Source of the DNA: Solenopsis invicta
Taxonomy: Eukaryota > Arthropoda > Insecta > Hymenoptera > Formicidae
Assembly: GCF_016802725.1 (NCBI RefSeq)
Contig: NC_052664.1
Location: 27,545,275 to 27,609,274, forward strand
DNA: 64,000 nucleotides
Direction: 5' to 3'
The notes under the pieces were generated by a model. The model ran no database searches. It saw nothing but the letters and a program-made list of their open reading frames with translations, and was not told the origin of the DNA. Each line of letters opens with the position of its first letter. Position 1 is the first letter of the stretch. A program made the position numbers and the translations under genes. Of the stretch, positions 39,294 to 51,062 are shown piece after piece.

Positions 39294-42200
39294 CCTCGTA
39301 CGTTTCGTAACGCGAGGATAAGACCTCCGTTCGTTCATTATCAAAGACGTTTATCATGCCCCGTTACATCCTGATAGATTTTTTTTTCGCCGACCTCGCG
39401 TGTCGCGCAATGGCGAGTAACGTATCGACAACAAAATCGTATTTGCATTTTGTGTGCAAATGCCACGTCCTTGATTGCTCTACGCTCGTTGCGCCCGTTA
39501 CGCGATGCTAATTTCCCCGCAAGAGTAGAAAATTGCATCTTTGCATCTTTGTAATCATCGCGGATCGTTCGCGCGCTCGCGTCGCGCGACTATAAACATT
39601 GATTACGCCGATGTTTCTAATTGAACCATCGCGCGAGAAGCGACATTTAATATCGACAATAACAGATAATTGGCGTGCAGCAGCGCCAGCAGGGCGGAAC
39701 GGATCGGCACGATTGTTCTGTAAGACAATCGTTCGAACAATGTTGGACGTACTTGGCGAGGACTTCTAGAATTTTGATAGCCGACGCTCCAGGAGGTCGA
39801 GCGAAGAATGCAAGGGAATGCTCTTGCATTCCTCTCGTTCAAAAGGATAAAAAAAGTTGCATCGTAAAAAGTGAATTCTTCACTCTCCCTTTCCCGCGCT
39901 TCAGCCAAAATTGCTCCCGCAGATTTAAATAACGTTGCTCAATTAGCATCAAGTGCGACGCAGCCAGCGTTGATCGTAACGAATTGGTTAATAAAGGCAA
40001 ATGAAAAGAAAAAAAAAAAATAAACATTGAAAGTATTCACATTTTCTTCGTGCTCATTCGATAAATATTAATAACGGAAATTACTAAGTATTACCATAAA
40101 ACAAATATTAAGGAATAAATTTTAATAAGAGGGATTTGCATACATCCAAGATTATTTGTTTCCGTCACTAAGAAGTTGTAATAACGTTGGAGATGAATGA
40201 TGTACATACACATACCCGTATCCGATACACGTGAAAGTAAATACCTCGATATTAAATTGAGTGGTTTCCTCTGACGTACTTCGAATACACATCTCTCTTT
40301 CTACTTATCTCGTAACATGCGCGCGTCTCTCGATCTCATAATTATATATTACGAGTTTGAGAGATCAATTGCTGCGATAAGTATGTTAACGATAACCAGA
40401 TTACGTTAGCCTAGACGTGACAGGGACGACAAAAGACGTCTGCAGACGCTCGAGCGTGCTTGAAAAGCAAAGCAATTGCTTCTGCAGCAAAAACGGAGGA
40501 TTACTCAAACGGAAACGTACGACGTGCTTTATAACGCGAAGCAAACAAATGCTTCCGCTTCCACCTTCGGCTAAGAGCATTCGTTTCGCCTTTATTTATT
40601 TTCCTCCGTGGAAACGTGGATGTATAAACTCGAAATGATCGCGCGCTTTTGTACGCGCGCGCCGCTCCGCGTTGACGTTGGACCCCTCTGCTATATTACT
40701 CTTAATCAAATCAGAATGATTTTCGTGAGTCGACGAATGGCACGGACCCGCTTCTAATTAGCCCTGTCGGAACTTAATCAGTTCCTTGAGCGTAGTTCGT
40801 TAGTTTCTTCCCTCCCGCCTTAATTTCCGGCGGCTAAAGTTTTTAATTCCGAAACGGCCAACTTATAGCCGTTATTATCGAATAATTTTCTATTTCGCAT
40901 TTTTTTTTTTTTTTCGCAGGGAGGATGCCCCCGAACGATCGTTCCAGCGCTGTAGAAAGTTACAGTGTCGTAAAAAATTACGTTGCAAAACTGTGCAGTT
41001 TCTTTCTTCTTTTTTTTTCTTCTTCTTTTTTTTTTATTGAAGACTCTCCACTTCTGAAGAAACTGGCGAAGGGCGATCTGTAAGATGTACCGTCGATTTT
41101 GATCGAACAACGCTTCGCGATAACGTTAAGTTTGCGTAAATCATGTCCAATTCGTTGCGTTCAATAATAATAGTAGCAATAAAGATGCTTTCGTACGAGC
41201 TGAACTTTATTCGGGCGACGTCGGCGTAAAATTTTACTTTAGTCTCATTTTACCCTTAAAAGTTTACACGGACATCGCGAAGTCAGTAAGCTTAAGAGAC
41301 AGGCGACGCGACGTAGCGATTTTACGACTACAAGCGCGCAAGCGGACTTTGTCGCACACGGCGAACGCACTCAAGGATGCACTTTCCCAAGGTATACGAA
41401 AGGTACAGTGGATGCGCACATAGAACCGGCTGCATTACGACGGGCTGTCCTTCATCGACTTCCTCCGCCACATTTCGTAGCTTATTTGGCGGAAAACGAT
41501 GGAAGGCGCTTTTCACGAGCGCATTTTACATCGCGCCTTGTTTGTCATCATCAATGTTGATGCAAAACACGCTCATCTTTTTGCGTTTACCAAACTTGCG
41601 TGTAGATAGCGTTTTTTATATTTTATATTTAATATGCTTGCTGCGATTACATTCATTGTGTTTCCTGTATCTTTTTTTTAGAATATCTATTGTTTTTAAT
41701 CACACAAAAAATATCCAAGGATAAAATTGTTTGTTTCAAAAAGGGCAAATATTTTGACAATCAGTATTTTTTCCACGCTCATTATTTTGCGAGATTTTGA
41801 AAGCATCAATATTTGTTTAAATGACATATTTCCACTAACGTAATTTGTAAAAAACAAATTCAATTATATGTTGACCTTAAAATGGCTTTAAACTTATAAA
41901 AATCATATTTAAATGTGATTTTTTTTAAGGTCGTCTTAAGATCAACACATCCTATATAATTAACTTTTGTTTTTATAAACTACATTATTAAATAATGAAA
42001 ACAAATATACCATTAAACATAAAACATAGATTTTATTTAAAAAAAATGTTAATAATACCTAAACAATCAAGGAAATATTTTGTATTGTAATATATCTAAA
42101 ACATCGTTCTGCTTAGAGTTCTTCTTGGAGTTTTAAATTCATTGGATTGTCGTACATAAATAATTATAATTAAAAGACAAAAGGCTAAACATTTAATAAA

Positions 42201-42953
42201 TTGGAAAATTTGGAAATAATGTAAATAAATGTGCGTGCGGTTTTAGCAAAATGTGACGTCTTAGAGGATTTGCGATTTCGACGAAAAGTTGAGTTTTCGT
42301 TGAATGCGAAATAAATGGACGGAACGTCAACACGCAAATTCATGGCGGCGGCATATGTGCGAGTATTTTCTTATAAATATGCAATATTAAAATAAATATT
42401 TTATATTTAGCCGTAGCACGGAAAGGTTCAAAGAAACTGAGAAATATATTAGCGAATTCTTTTGACTCGGAAAAACTGGGGTAGTGCCACTGTATTGTAA
42501 AGTAGAAATCCTATGCGATATGATTTTTTTAAATGAACAATTTTATTCGATGCAAAACAGGCAATCTGGTATTTTACTTTTCTCTTTTGTTCGAATTCCT
42601 GGAATCCATTTGAAACAAACTTATATAACAATTTAAAAAAAAAATTGATATAATGCTATGCTTTAATATAATATTATGCCTTTGTTTATATTAACAAAAA
42701 TTAAAAAAACGTCAAAAATTAAAATTTGATAATACAAAAATATATTCAACAAATGTATTTAACAAGTCCGTTTTAAATATTTTTACATTTTTTGGACGAG
42801 AATCTTTCATATTTTTTTTAAATTGGCAATGTTATTTTGTAAAATAAAAAAAAGGGAGTTCCGTTGTAATTAAAATAACGTTTTGACTTTATGTATTAAA
42901 TATGACTTATGTCCTAAGCCTTTTCAGCATGTTGGAAGCACAGTCAGTCGAAA

Positions 42954-43026
42954 GCCTCCATAGCTCAGGGGTTAGAGCACTGGTCTTGTAAACCAGGGGT
43001 CGAGAGTTCAAATCTCTCTGGGGGCA
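42954..43026 (+). tRNA. tRNA-Thr (anticodon UGU)
   Basis: A 73-nt cloverleaf: acceptor GCCTCCA/TGGGGGC with one T-G pair, D arm GCTC...GAGC, anticodon stem CTGGT/ACCAG with loop CTTGTAA (anticodon TGT at 42987-42989), T arm GAGAG-TTCAAAT-CTCTC, and discriminator A at 43026. It is followed directly by AGTTTTTTTT, a pol III terminator. It has no intron. It decodes ACA codons. It stands alone, about 5.7 kb from the nearest protein gene. Confidence 0.97.
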
Positions 43027-43028
43027 AG

Positions 43029-43036
43029 TTTTTTTT
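43029..43036 (+). terminator. Pol III terminator of tRNA-Thr
   Basis: A run of eight T residues starts 2 nt after the discriminator base, the expected RNA polymerase III stop. Confidence 0.85.
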
Positions 43037-43879
43037 TCATTTTTTTTCTGTATAATCTACCAACAAAATATTTATAACAACATTAATTTTTATATTACGT
43101 GCATATCAATGTGCTTACATAAAATATTTATTAATTTTATCACGTAATATGTATATTCACGTACGTATATATGCATAAATATAGTTCTACAATATGTAGA
43201 ATACTTTAACTATGTATGTATTATTTCATTTAAAAAGAAACTTAAGATAAAACTGTAAGCACGTGTAAGCACGCAATCGCAAACATTTATTTAAAAAGAT
43301 AACACGACATTAATGACAGTGCACTAAGTTGACATCACGATACGATGACTCATTCGATTATTCGCCTTAGTACGTTTCATTAGTCATATTAGAACTCGAA
43401 GATGCGTTACTATATTAACATATTAATAACGTACATCTTTTTATACTGGATTGGTTAACACGATTAATTGACTTTTACACTCTGATGAGCCGTTGGAAAT
43501 GTAATATTTTAATAAAGCTTTCCATTCTTCGGCTTCAATGAAGGAAATTACACGACGTCTCTTTCAGTATTAAAATTACCAATATAAGATTCTAGGTTCT
43601 TTAACATAATTAGACTTTATTTTTAACGCGATTAACGTATTTCTGCGGAGCTTAATTAAAGGCGAATTCGTTTCTAATCCGTTAGTCAGTTCATAAAAGC
43701 GGGTTTCTGTATCGACTTAAGGAATTGCCACGCGGTGTCGACGTCAACGTTTATTAAGAAACTTTGCCCCCGTACCCTTTGCTTCCCTACATCGTTTGCG
43801 TCGCAGTGTTTTAGTATACATAATATACAGAGTGTATCAGAGGTTGTTGCGCCTCTTTTATAGTTACAAATTCCTCTAT

Positions 43880-44600
43880 GCAAGTCCTTTGATCAATTTG
43901 AGAGTTTATTATTCCTTAATGAAAATATTATAGAACTTCCGATTTTGCAATTAGTTTATAATAAAAATTTATGAGTTGGTTAAACTTTTAGATAAAGTAA
44001 AAATAGATGATAAAGTGTTAGTATTTAAATTAATTTTAAGTCCACAAGCGAGTTTTAACAGAATTTTAATTGAAACCTTAAATATAATACTACGATATTT
44101 CGTACTTAATATAAGAAAATAGCGATTGATATGACGATTGATTAATTAAATCACCTTGATAACAAAAATCACAAAAATTCTTTTTTTTCTTTCAGTTGCT
44201 TTATTAAGTTTTTACGTCAGTACTTTTTCAGTTTTCTTTTTTCAGAAAATTTCACTGCAAATTCTTCGATTAATTTGGAGTTTATTATTCTTTAATGTAA
44301 ATATAAGATAGGACTTCCAATGTTGCAATTATTTAACAATAAAAAAGACAACTAACAAACCAAATAAACTTGAGACAAAATGTAAATAGATGACAGAATG
44401 TTATTTTTTAAATAAAATTTAATTAATTCCTGAATTAATTAAATTTTATTTAATTAAATTTTATGAATTAAATTTTATAAATTAAATTTTATTTAATTAA
44501 TTCAGGCGAGCTTTAACAGAATCCTGATTGAAGCATTAAATATCACAAATGTCAGATGCTTGCGATTAATAATGATTGATTAATCATATCTTGCCAAGAA
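43880..44600. repeat. Diverged tandem duplication (offset about 376 bp)
   Basis: Copy 1 (about 43880-44160) and copy 2 (about 44256-44600) share GAGTTTATTATTCYTTAATG, ACTTCC.A.TTGCAATTA, AATAGATGA, GCGAGYTTTAACAGAATYYT and GATTGATTAAT. Copy 2 has gained an AT-rich palindromic insert (TTAATTAAATTTTATTTAAT-like) in the middle. Confidence 0.6.
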
Positions 44601-47600
44601 TAACCGCAACTGCGAGTTTGCCAATTTATTTATAATTTAAAAGGAAATACGCGAGTTTTGGTACATCCTGTAGACGTAAAGAGAATTATTATTGTTGACT
44701 GGCCCTGTGGAGTATATGGGATATTAAACTTTCCAGAACTTTCTCAATTTAGCATTGAGCCATTGTGGTAACCAAGCGCCTTGAGTGCCTTCCGGTCAAG
44801 ACTCAATAAACGGTAATACAACGTGATATTGTTTCGGATCCTGATATTTATGTGAAATCCTCGCGGCAAAAGTTTGTGAAAGCCTTTACCGCGCGCATGC
44901 TTTTGTTCTCCTTTTCAACAAATTTTTTTTATTAATTAATTTGTACGTCACAGAATAAAATATCGTATGCTGTAAAAAAATTACATTTAATTCTGAGACC
45001 TATTATTAAAAGTATATATTCATATAAAAGTAAAAAGTTACAACTCGCAAATAAAATTATTCTTGTTTATAATAATTAAATAATTTCCAAAGGAAATTTA
45101 TAATTAATATTAAATTGCATATTTATGTAATAATTCGCAAACAAATTATGTGCAACTTTTCTTAAGCTACGTTATCGAAAAAATATAAATACAAAAATAT
45201 AATATGTGTTTGATATTATTATTAAATAACATTACAAAAATTTGTAGATTTACATAAAAACAATAAAAGATACTGTTATCATTGCAGTTTTCCGTCTAAT
45301 ATAAAGATTAAACGGAAATATATTAGATATCTAATATATTTGCACAATTAAAATAAAAATACAAAATTTTATATATTCCCACTATAAATTGTATAATTTT
45401 TACACATAATACGTAATTTTATGTAACTTTTTTTACAGTGTAGAAATGACGCAAATTAAGCTACTTTATGGAATTAATTGTAGATTTTTAACAACTACTT
45501 ATTTAATTTGGCTATAACACTAGGAACTAAAGATTTTGTTTCTCTGGCCAAATCTGGGAACTTTTACATACGGCGGAGTTGACCGCAAATAAACTAAAGG
45601 CGGAATAAACTGCGCTAGCGGTACAATGTGGTTCTTTCGGTCTCCGTGATATATTCCTGAAATGCGTCCGGACTGGCGTATGCATCCGGCCAATTATTTT
45701 TCCATTTCTAGCGTTAGCCCATCCTCTCGCGCTATTGCGCTTTCGTCCGGGATATCATTCAAGAAATGGGAAAGCCATAATGGCCTCCGAAACGCCGTCT
45801 CGGAAAAATTTCAACGGGCGTGCACGTAGAGCTCCCGCAATAGCTATCGCGCGCCGCCGTATGGAACGCATTCGGCGAGGAGCGAAATTGGAAAGCCCAT
45901 AAGCCTGCCAAGTGTGTACCGGGTGAGCCGATGCGATACCGGATATCCGCCTTGCCAGTATCGACGGCACAATTTATTCGCCATAAGACGAAACGGAAAT
46001 GTCCTGCGATGAGATATATCCTACCTTTTTTTTTTGCGAGAGAGAATATGCGGCGAAAAAACTTCAGAGTTCTTTTCCTCTAAAAATATTTTGACCTCAA
46101 AGTTCTTCATGAATTTTGAAGAGTATCACCCGTATTTAAAACGCCGTCGTAAAGATGTTAAGCGGTGCTCTTTTTTGCCGTTCTACCCTCGTTTGGATCT
46201 AATGAGCAATAAAGATAGAATGACGAAAAAGCGCGCTACATCTTTATAACGCGTTCTGAATATATGGATCTATATCTTTCTTATCGTTACTCTTAAGAGA
46301 ACAGCATTTCGTGCTTGTGACTATAATTGAACAGTAAAATACTATTATGGTAACGTGCTCCATTTGTATAGTTTTTTTACTAGTATAATGCTAGCAATTA
46401 TTATGTTTATAGTTTTACCAACCATGACAAAATTATATTATAAATTACGTTAATTTTAAATATTAGTATAGTAAAATATCAAATTAAAATTGGTAAAAAA
46501 AACCAATTATTTTTATGTGGCAAATGCAATTTCAATTATAGTGAATATAACTATTTTTTAACATTCACTTACTATGTATGTGATAATAATACTAATAGTA
46601 ATTAATAGCTATAATTTGATTAAAACAACTGTATTTGTTAAAATCAGAAATAACTATTAATTATAGTAAAAATTATGGTACTTTTGTTCTCCATTTCTTC
46701 TCTTGTACATCCGAAAGCATCAAATATAACTTTTTAAGAAATTTATACCGTTTGAGCAAATGAAAAACGAGAAATTGAAACAAGTATCGGACGATACATT
46801 TTTAAATATACATTTCCGACCTTCTTTGCTATACAGCTACGTTGAATGTCAGAATCGGGAAATTACACGAATCCTTTTCTTATATACACCACACACATTG
46901 AAATAAATTATCTTGTTTCATACGCTGCAGCTATATTCGTGCTCGATCAAACAAATTGGTAAAATATATCGAAGTTTCCGTCCACGATTCTCTTCCAGTA
47001 ATAAATGATCGAATAATTTAATTTACATGTGTTCTACGTTTCTATATGAAACTGGTTTTTCTGACAGATGATTAAGATTTATAGCTATCTATTAATGTTC
47101 GCGCGGATCGAAAAGAGAGTGCACAAGCCAAATACGAGCGTGGCATGCGAAAATAGTATTTATTTCGACGTATATAGTGCAAGAAAATAAATCATTTTAT
47201 ATTTCCGACGTCGTACTGATGTGGCTGCAATGATGAATCAGAGGCTTTAAATATTAAATATAACTAAAATTTTTCCCAAAAGCACGTTTTATTGATCTAA
47301 AAGAAAATGGAGAACACGCTGGAATTAAAATGATAAAAACTCATACTTAAAAAAAGAAAAAAGAAACAAATATAACAGTGGAAATGTAATACAACTTTAA
47401 ATTCGACAATATTTTTCTTGATTTGCGAAAAAAGCTTTGAGCATTTAAGACATATATATATATTCCTGTTTTGTTAACATTTAATTAGCGCAAAGCAAAC
47501 AGTTCGTCGGTGTCCCACTTTAATTTCAAATACGAAGTTGCAGAATATCTTAACGCAGAATGTAAATAAGCAGTCGCAGAATACAAATCAAGGATAAAGA

Positions 47601-47900
47601 GAAGAAGTGTCAGACAAAGGTAACTGCAGTAACAATTCACGATCCTTTTTCTCTACCCCAGAGTAGATTGAATAATCTGAATAAACCGCACGATACCTGT
47701 CAGATTTGTCATGCACGAAAATATTAATATTTTAACTCTTCAAACAAAATACCTGAAATTATTACATTTTTGCCGTACAATTACATTTACAATAATAATA
47801 TGCAATTATACTTTTAAAGTAAAAAGTATAAAATAGTATAATTTAATTTTAAAATGAAATGTAATAAATGTCAAATCAATGAGAAGAAAATAATAAAGAG

Positions 47901-47904
<4 letters not shown>

Positions 47905-47943
<39 letters not shown>
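47905..47943. repeat. (AG)n microsatellite
   Basis: Pure AG tract of about 39 bp. Confidence 0.95.
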
Positions 47944-47946
<3 letters not shown>

Positions 47947-50212
47947 AGAAATGGAAAAGTTAACAAAATTTCTTTAATTAAAAAAATTATAAAATATACC
48001 TTTTCTCTTGCTGTCTCAAATTAAGTTTGTATTACATGTATCTTCTTCACAATTAAAAATCTGCTTTTAAAGTAAGTTTTCAAAATTCGTTTTGATTTAG
48101 CATTTATTTTTACAATTTTTATACACGTATTGCGTTTAAGATCCTTCCTGAAACTATGCCAGCTGCTAACAATTAATTCATTCTTACAATCTTGGTATCA
48201 ACCTTGTTCTTCAATTTCCTTGTCACATCTTAGATTGAAGATAATTTCAAATGAAGATCGTCCCATTTAATGTCGCGTGGAAAATTTAGACTTACAGTCG
48301 TCCAGCTCGCGCTTCTATTCCTCCCCTACCAAAGATTTGATTGTGAAGATGATACCTATATAAAGATCCGATTTGAGTAAAAGAGAGAAAATATTTAACT
48401 TTTTATATTAAAAAAGTTTTGTTATCTCTCCGTTCTTTTTCTTCATTTTGTTTAAAGAATCGATCCTAAACTCACACGAGAATTCGTAATGGAAAAGATG
48501 TTCTCGATAGCTTTGCATTTTGCAAGACAGGCTCGCGTTACTAAATCCCGCGGCCTAGATCCCGGAACATAAAACTTGGCGAAATTTCGCGAATCGATGA
48601 AAGCGGCCTTGTTTTTTCGTACAAAGTTTTCCCGGTTTTGCCTTTCGAGAAGGCGAAACAGGGTATCCAAAATCCTCTGAATCGGGATCGAGAGTCCACG
48701 CGTGCGGAACGATTTTCATTCCGGGCGGTGCATTAGGACCGAACGAGGGAGCGTTTGTTGATTTTCCTCGTCGAAAACGACGACGATTTGTCCGCAAACA
48801 TTTGGTTTCCCGAGGCATGGCCCTACATATCCGACTGCCCGCATTTTTCCACTTCCTCGTCGACGTCGTTCCTACTCTCGTAGCTACGTCTCTCGGTCGT
48901 CAAATAATTCTGTCGACAGTATATATACATTTACCCGCATGTACGCGTGCGCGTAATTAAATGTGAGAAAAATGGGTAGAAAAGTTGGACTCGCACACAC
49001 GCGCAGGCTAAGCAATTTTTTTTCACTACTCTTCGTAAAATGGACAACTAGGAATGTAATAATACTTTATTGCGTGTTTAACTCTATTTTAGCTCGAAAA
49101 TTACAAATTTAAATTATTTAGCAAATGAGTTGATAATAAAAATTCAAAGTATCAAGAGAAATGGATACTTTTAACAAAATTTTAAATATGTTTTGTGATA
49201 AGAATTTTGTTTTAAATAGATCGTATGTTTCTTTTATATTTTTAACAACATATGTAAATTTTTTATAGCATTGTTATGTTACATAAAATATAAATTACAT
49301 GACATCTTATAAAAAATTAATAAAAAAAATACTACAATTCAGAAATTAATAATTTAACTTTTCGTTGAGAAAGACAAATGAAGAAAGCAAGTGCTATTGT
49401 CCAAATATACAGTTATACTTTCTTATTATTTCAAGCAATTATTAATATGATTAATAATGACCAATTAAAAATAACATTAAGAAATTAAATTCTATTGTAA
49501 AAAATCGACTTTCAAGTTTTTTCTTATGATAAATTTCATTTATTTTCTGTTATGTCCCGTCTGTTGGGACACCTTGTATTATCAAAGGAATACCGAATTG
49601 GGGGAACAAAGTTCTGTCCTATAGATTACTTTGACACGAAGTAACGTAATGTGGTTGGGCGAGGATGCGTTTGCCTTCTTGGCCCAGTTTGCAGGCGAAT
49701 ATAAAGGCTCTCGCGCAGCGTTGTTACTGATACGCGACAGGAAATTGCAGCGAGTTTCGATATATGCGATATCGTTTATAACCGAGGAATAAGCGTCAAA
49801 GAGGGTTTCATTCCTGCAGCAGTTAACTCGTTGCAACACGGTTTAATGACCGAGGCTGAGGCGTACTTCATTTCCGCACTTCAATTTGTCTTGGATTCGA
49901 GAACGTAACGCGCGCGAGAAACATTACGTTAAATTATATTCTATTTACTTCGTTGGAAACGACTCGAAGGCGGAGCGAAGTCTACCTTTATTCATTTAAA
50001 AAATTCTTTCTTTTGTAAAACAATCGGAAAAGAATATTAACGTGTGAAGTGCTTCAAATACTTTTCAACGTTACAAAATGTTGAATATTTTATTTAATTA
50101 TTAAAAGAAACTGGCACACTTACGATATTTGTAACACAATACGGACAGAAAGAAAATGTTAAATATATTATTTACTTTATTTTAATAATATGTGCGTATA
50201 GCTTTTTTATGT

Positions 50213-50482
50213 TTTCAGTTTTTCAATCTGACAATGAGATGAAAGTTAAAAATAATATCTGTGTCATTTCTAATTAAATATAATTCAATGATACTTTGAA
50301 AGGATTATACATAAGATTAGATTGATAATTCGTGATTGAATTTATAACTTTTCTATAATTTCAGTTTTCCAATTAGAGATGAAAATTGCAGAATAATATC
50401 TATGTCATTTCTGATTGAATATAATTCAATGATAGTTTGAAAGGATTATACATTAGATTGGATTGATAATTTATGATATTTA
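50213..50482. repeat. Tandem duplication, unit about 141 bp
   Basis: Two adjacent copies share AATAATATCTRTGTCATTTC, TATAATTCAATGATA, TTTGAAAGGATTATACAT and GATTGATAATT. Homologous positions 50280 and 50421 give the 141-bp offset. The copies are over 90% identical in the core. Confidence 0.75.
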
Positions 50483-50987
50483 TCATCTGCGGTAAATGTA
50501 AATTTTTCTCACGTGATTTCTAAATATTCGGATGATTTATACCATTGTTCCTCTCATATAGCCTGCGTGATCAAGGGACTAGCGTTTCTACAATTTGTGA
50601 TTTATGGGTGCCCTACATAATTTTACGCCGTATATTTTTGTATTTACCGAATTAAAATTTTTCTGTAGAATTCATTCTTCTTTTCATTATTATTTACGAT
50701 ATTTCAAACGTAATCACACGAAGTAAGCTGATCTATTTTGCTTCGTACACATTTAACGATCGAGAAAAAAAAATTATCATCATTTAGGATCCGATAAAAT
50801 GGACTCGGGCAGTTCGACAGGAGTTCGTGAAACTCGCGAAATAGCACTCAGCTTCACGACTTTCTCGTGAAATTTTTGTCAATAAGGCAAACGTCCCTCC
50901 AAGGGTTAAGTAACTCGTGGATTAACGTCGACGGCATTGCAAGGATGTGAAAAAAGCGCGACAGGGTAGAGGAGTTGAAAAAGTTTT

Positions 50988-51062
50988 ACCCCCCAGAGAG
51001 ATTTGCGGTCTGTGACCCCCGGTTTACAACACCACTGCTTTAACCTCCTGAGCTATGGATTC
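50988..51062 (-). pseudogene. tRNA-Thr(UGU) pseudogene
   Basis: The minus strand reads TCCATAGCTCAGGAGGTTAA, GTGGTGTTGTAAACCGGGGG and AAATCTCTCTGGGGG. It is clearly related along its length to the intact tRNA-Thr at 42954-43026 and keeps the TGT anticodon. The outer acceptor pairs are lost, the D and anticodon stems carry mismatches, and the T arm has an insertion and no longer pairs. It should not fold as a functional tRNA. It is a decayed copy or a tRNA-derived repeat. Confidence 0.8.

Larger units (their letters stand above)
37760..42953. other. Gene-poor stretch with large inverted repeats
   Basis: No supported protein gene. It holds the 150-bp-arm inverted repeat at 38545-39090, the perfect 22-bp hairpin at 39229-39293, a pair of loosely similar segments (37773-37870 and 39140-39240) and a weak foldback at about 41871-41949. 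Open frames here have no recognisable domains. Confidence 0.5.
43037..50987. other. Gene-poor stretch with tandem repeats
   Basis: No supported gene. It contains a diverged tandem duplication (43880-44600), AT-rich palindromes near 44410-44510 and 45321-45342, an AG microsatellite (47905-47943) and a 141-bp tandem duplication (50213-50482). GC-richer islands at about 45600-46020 and 48470-48900 have short unrecognised frames only. Confidence 0.5.

Noticed and set aside
46333..46700. Weak direct similarity between about 46333 and 46668 (AGTAAAA...TTATGGTA...CTCCATTT)
   Set aside because: Too short and too AT-rich to separate from chance by eye.
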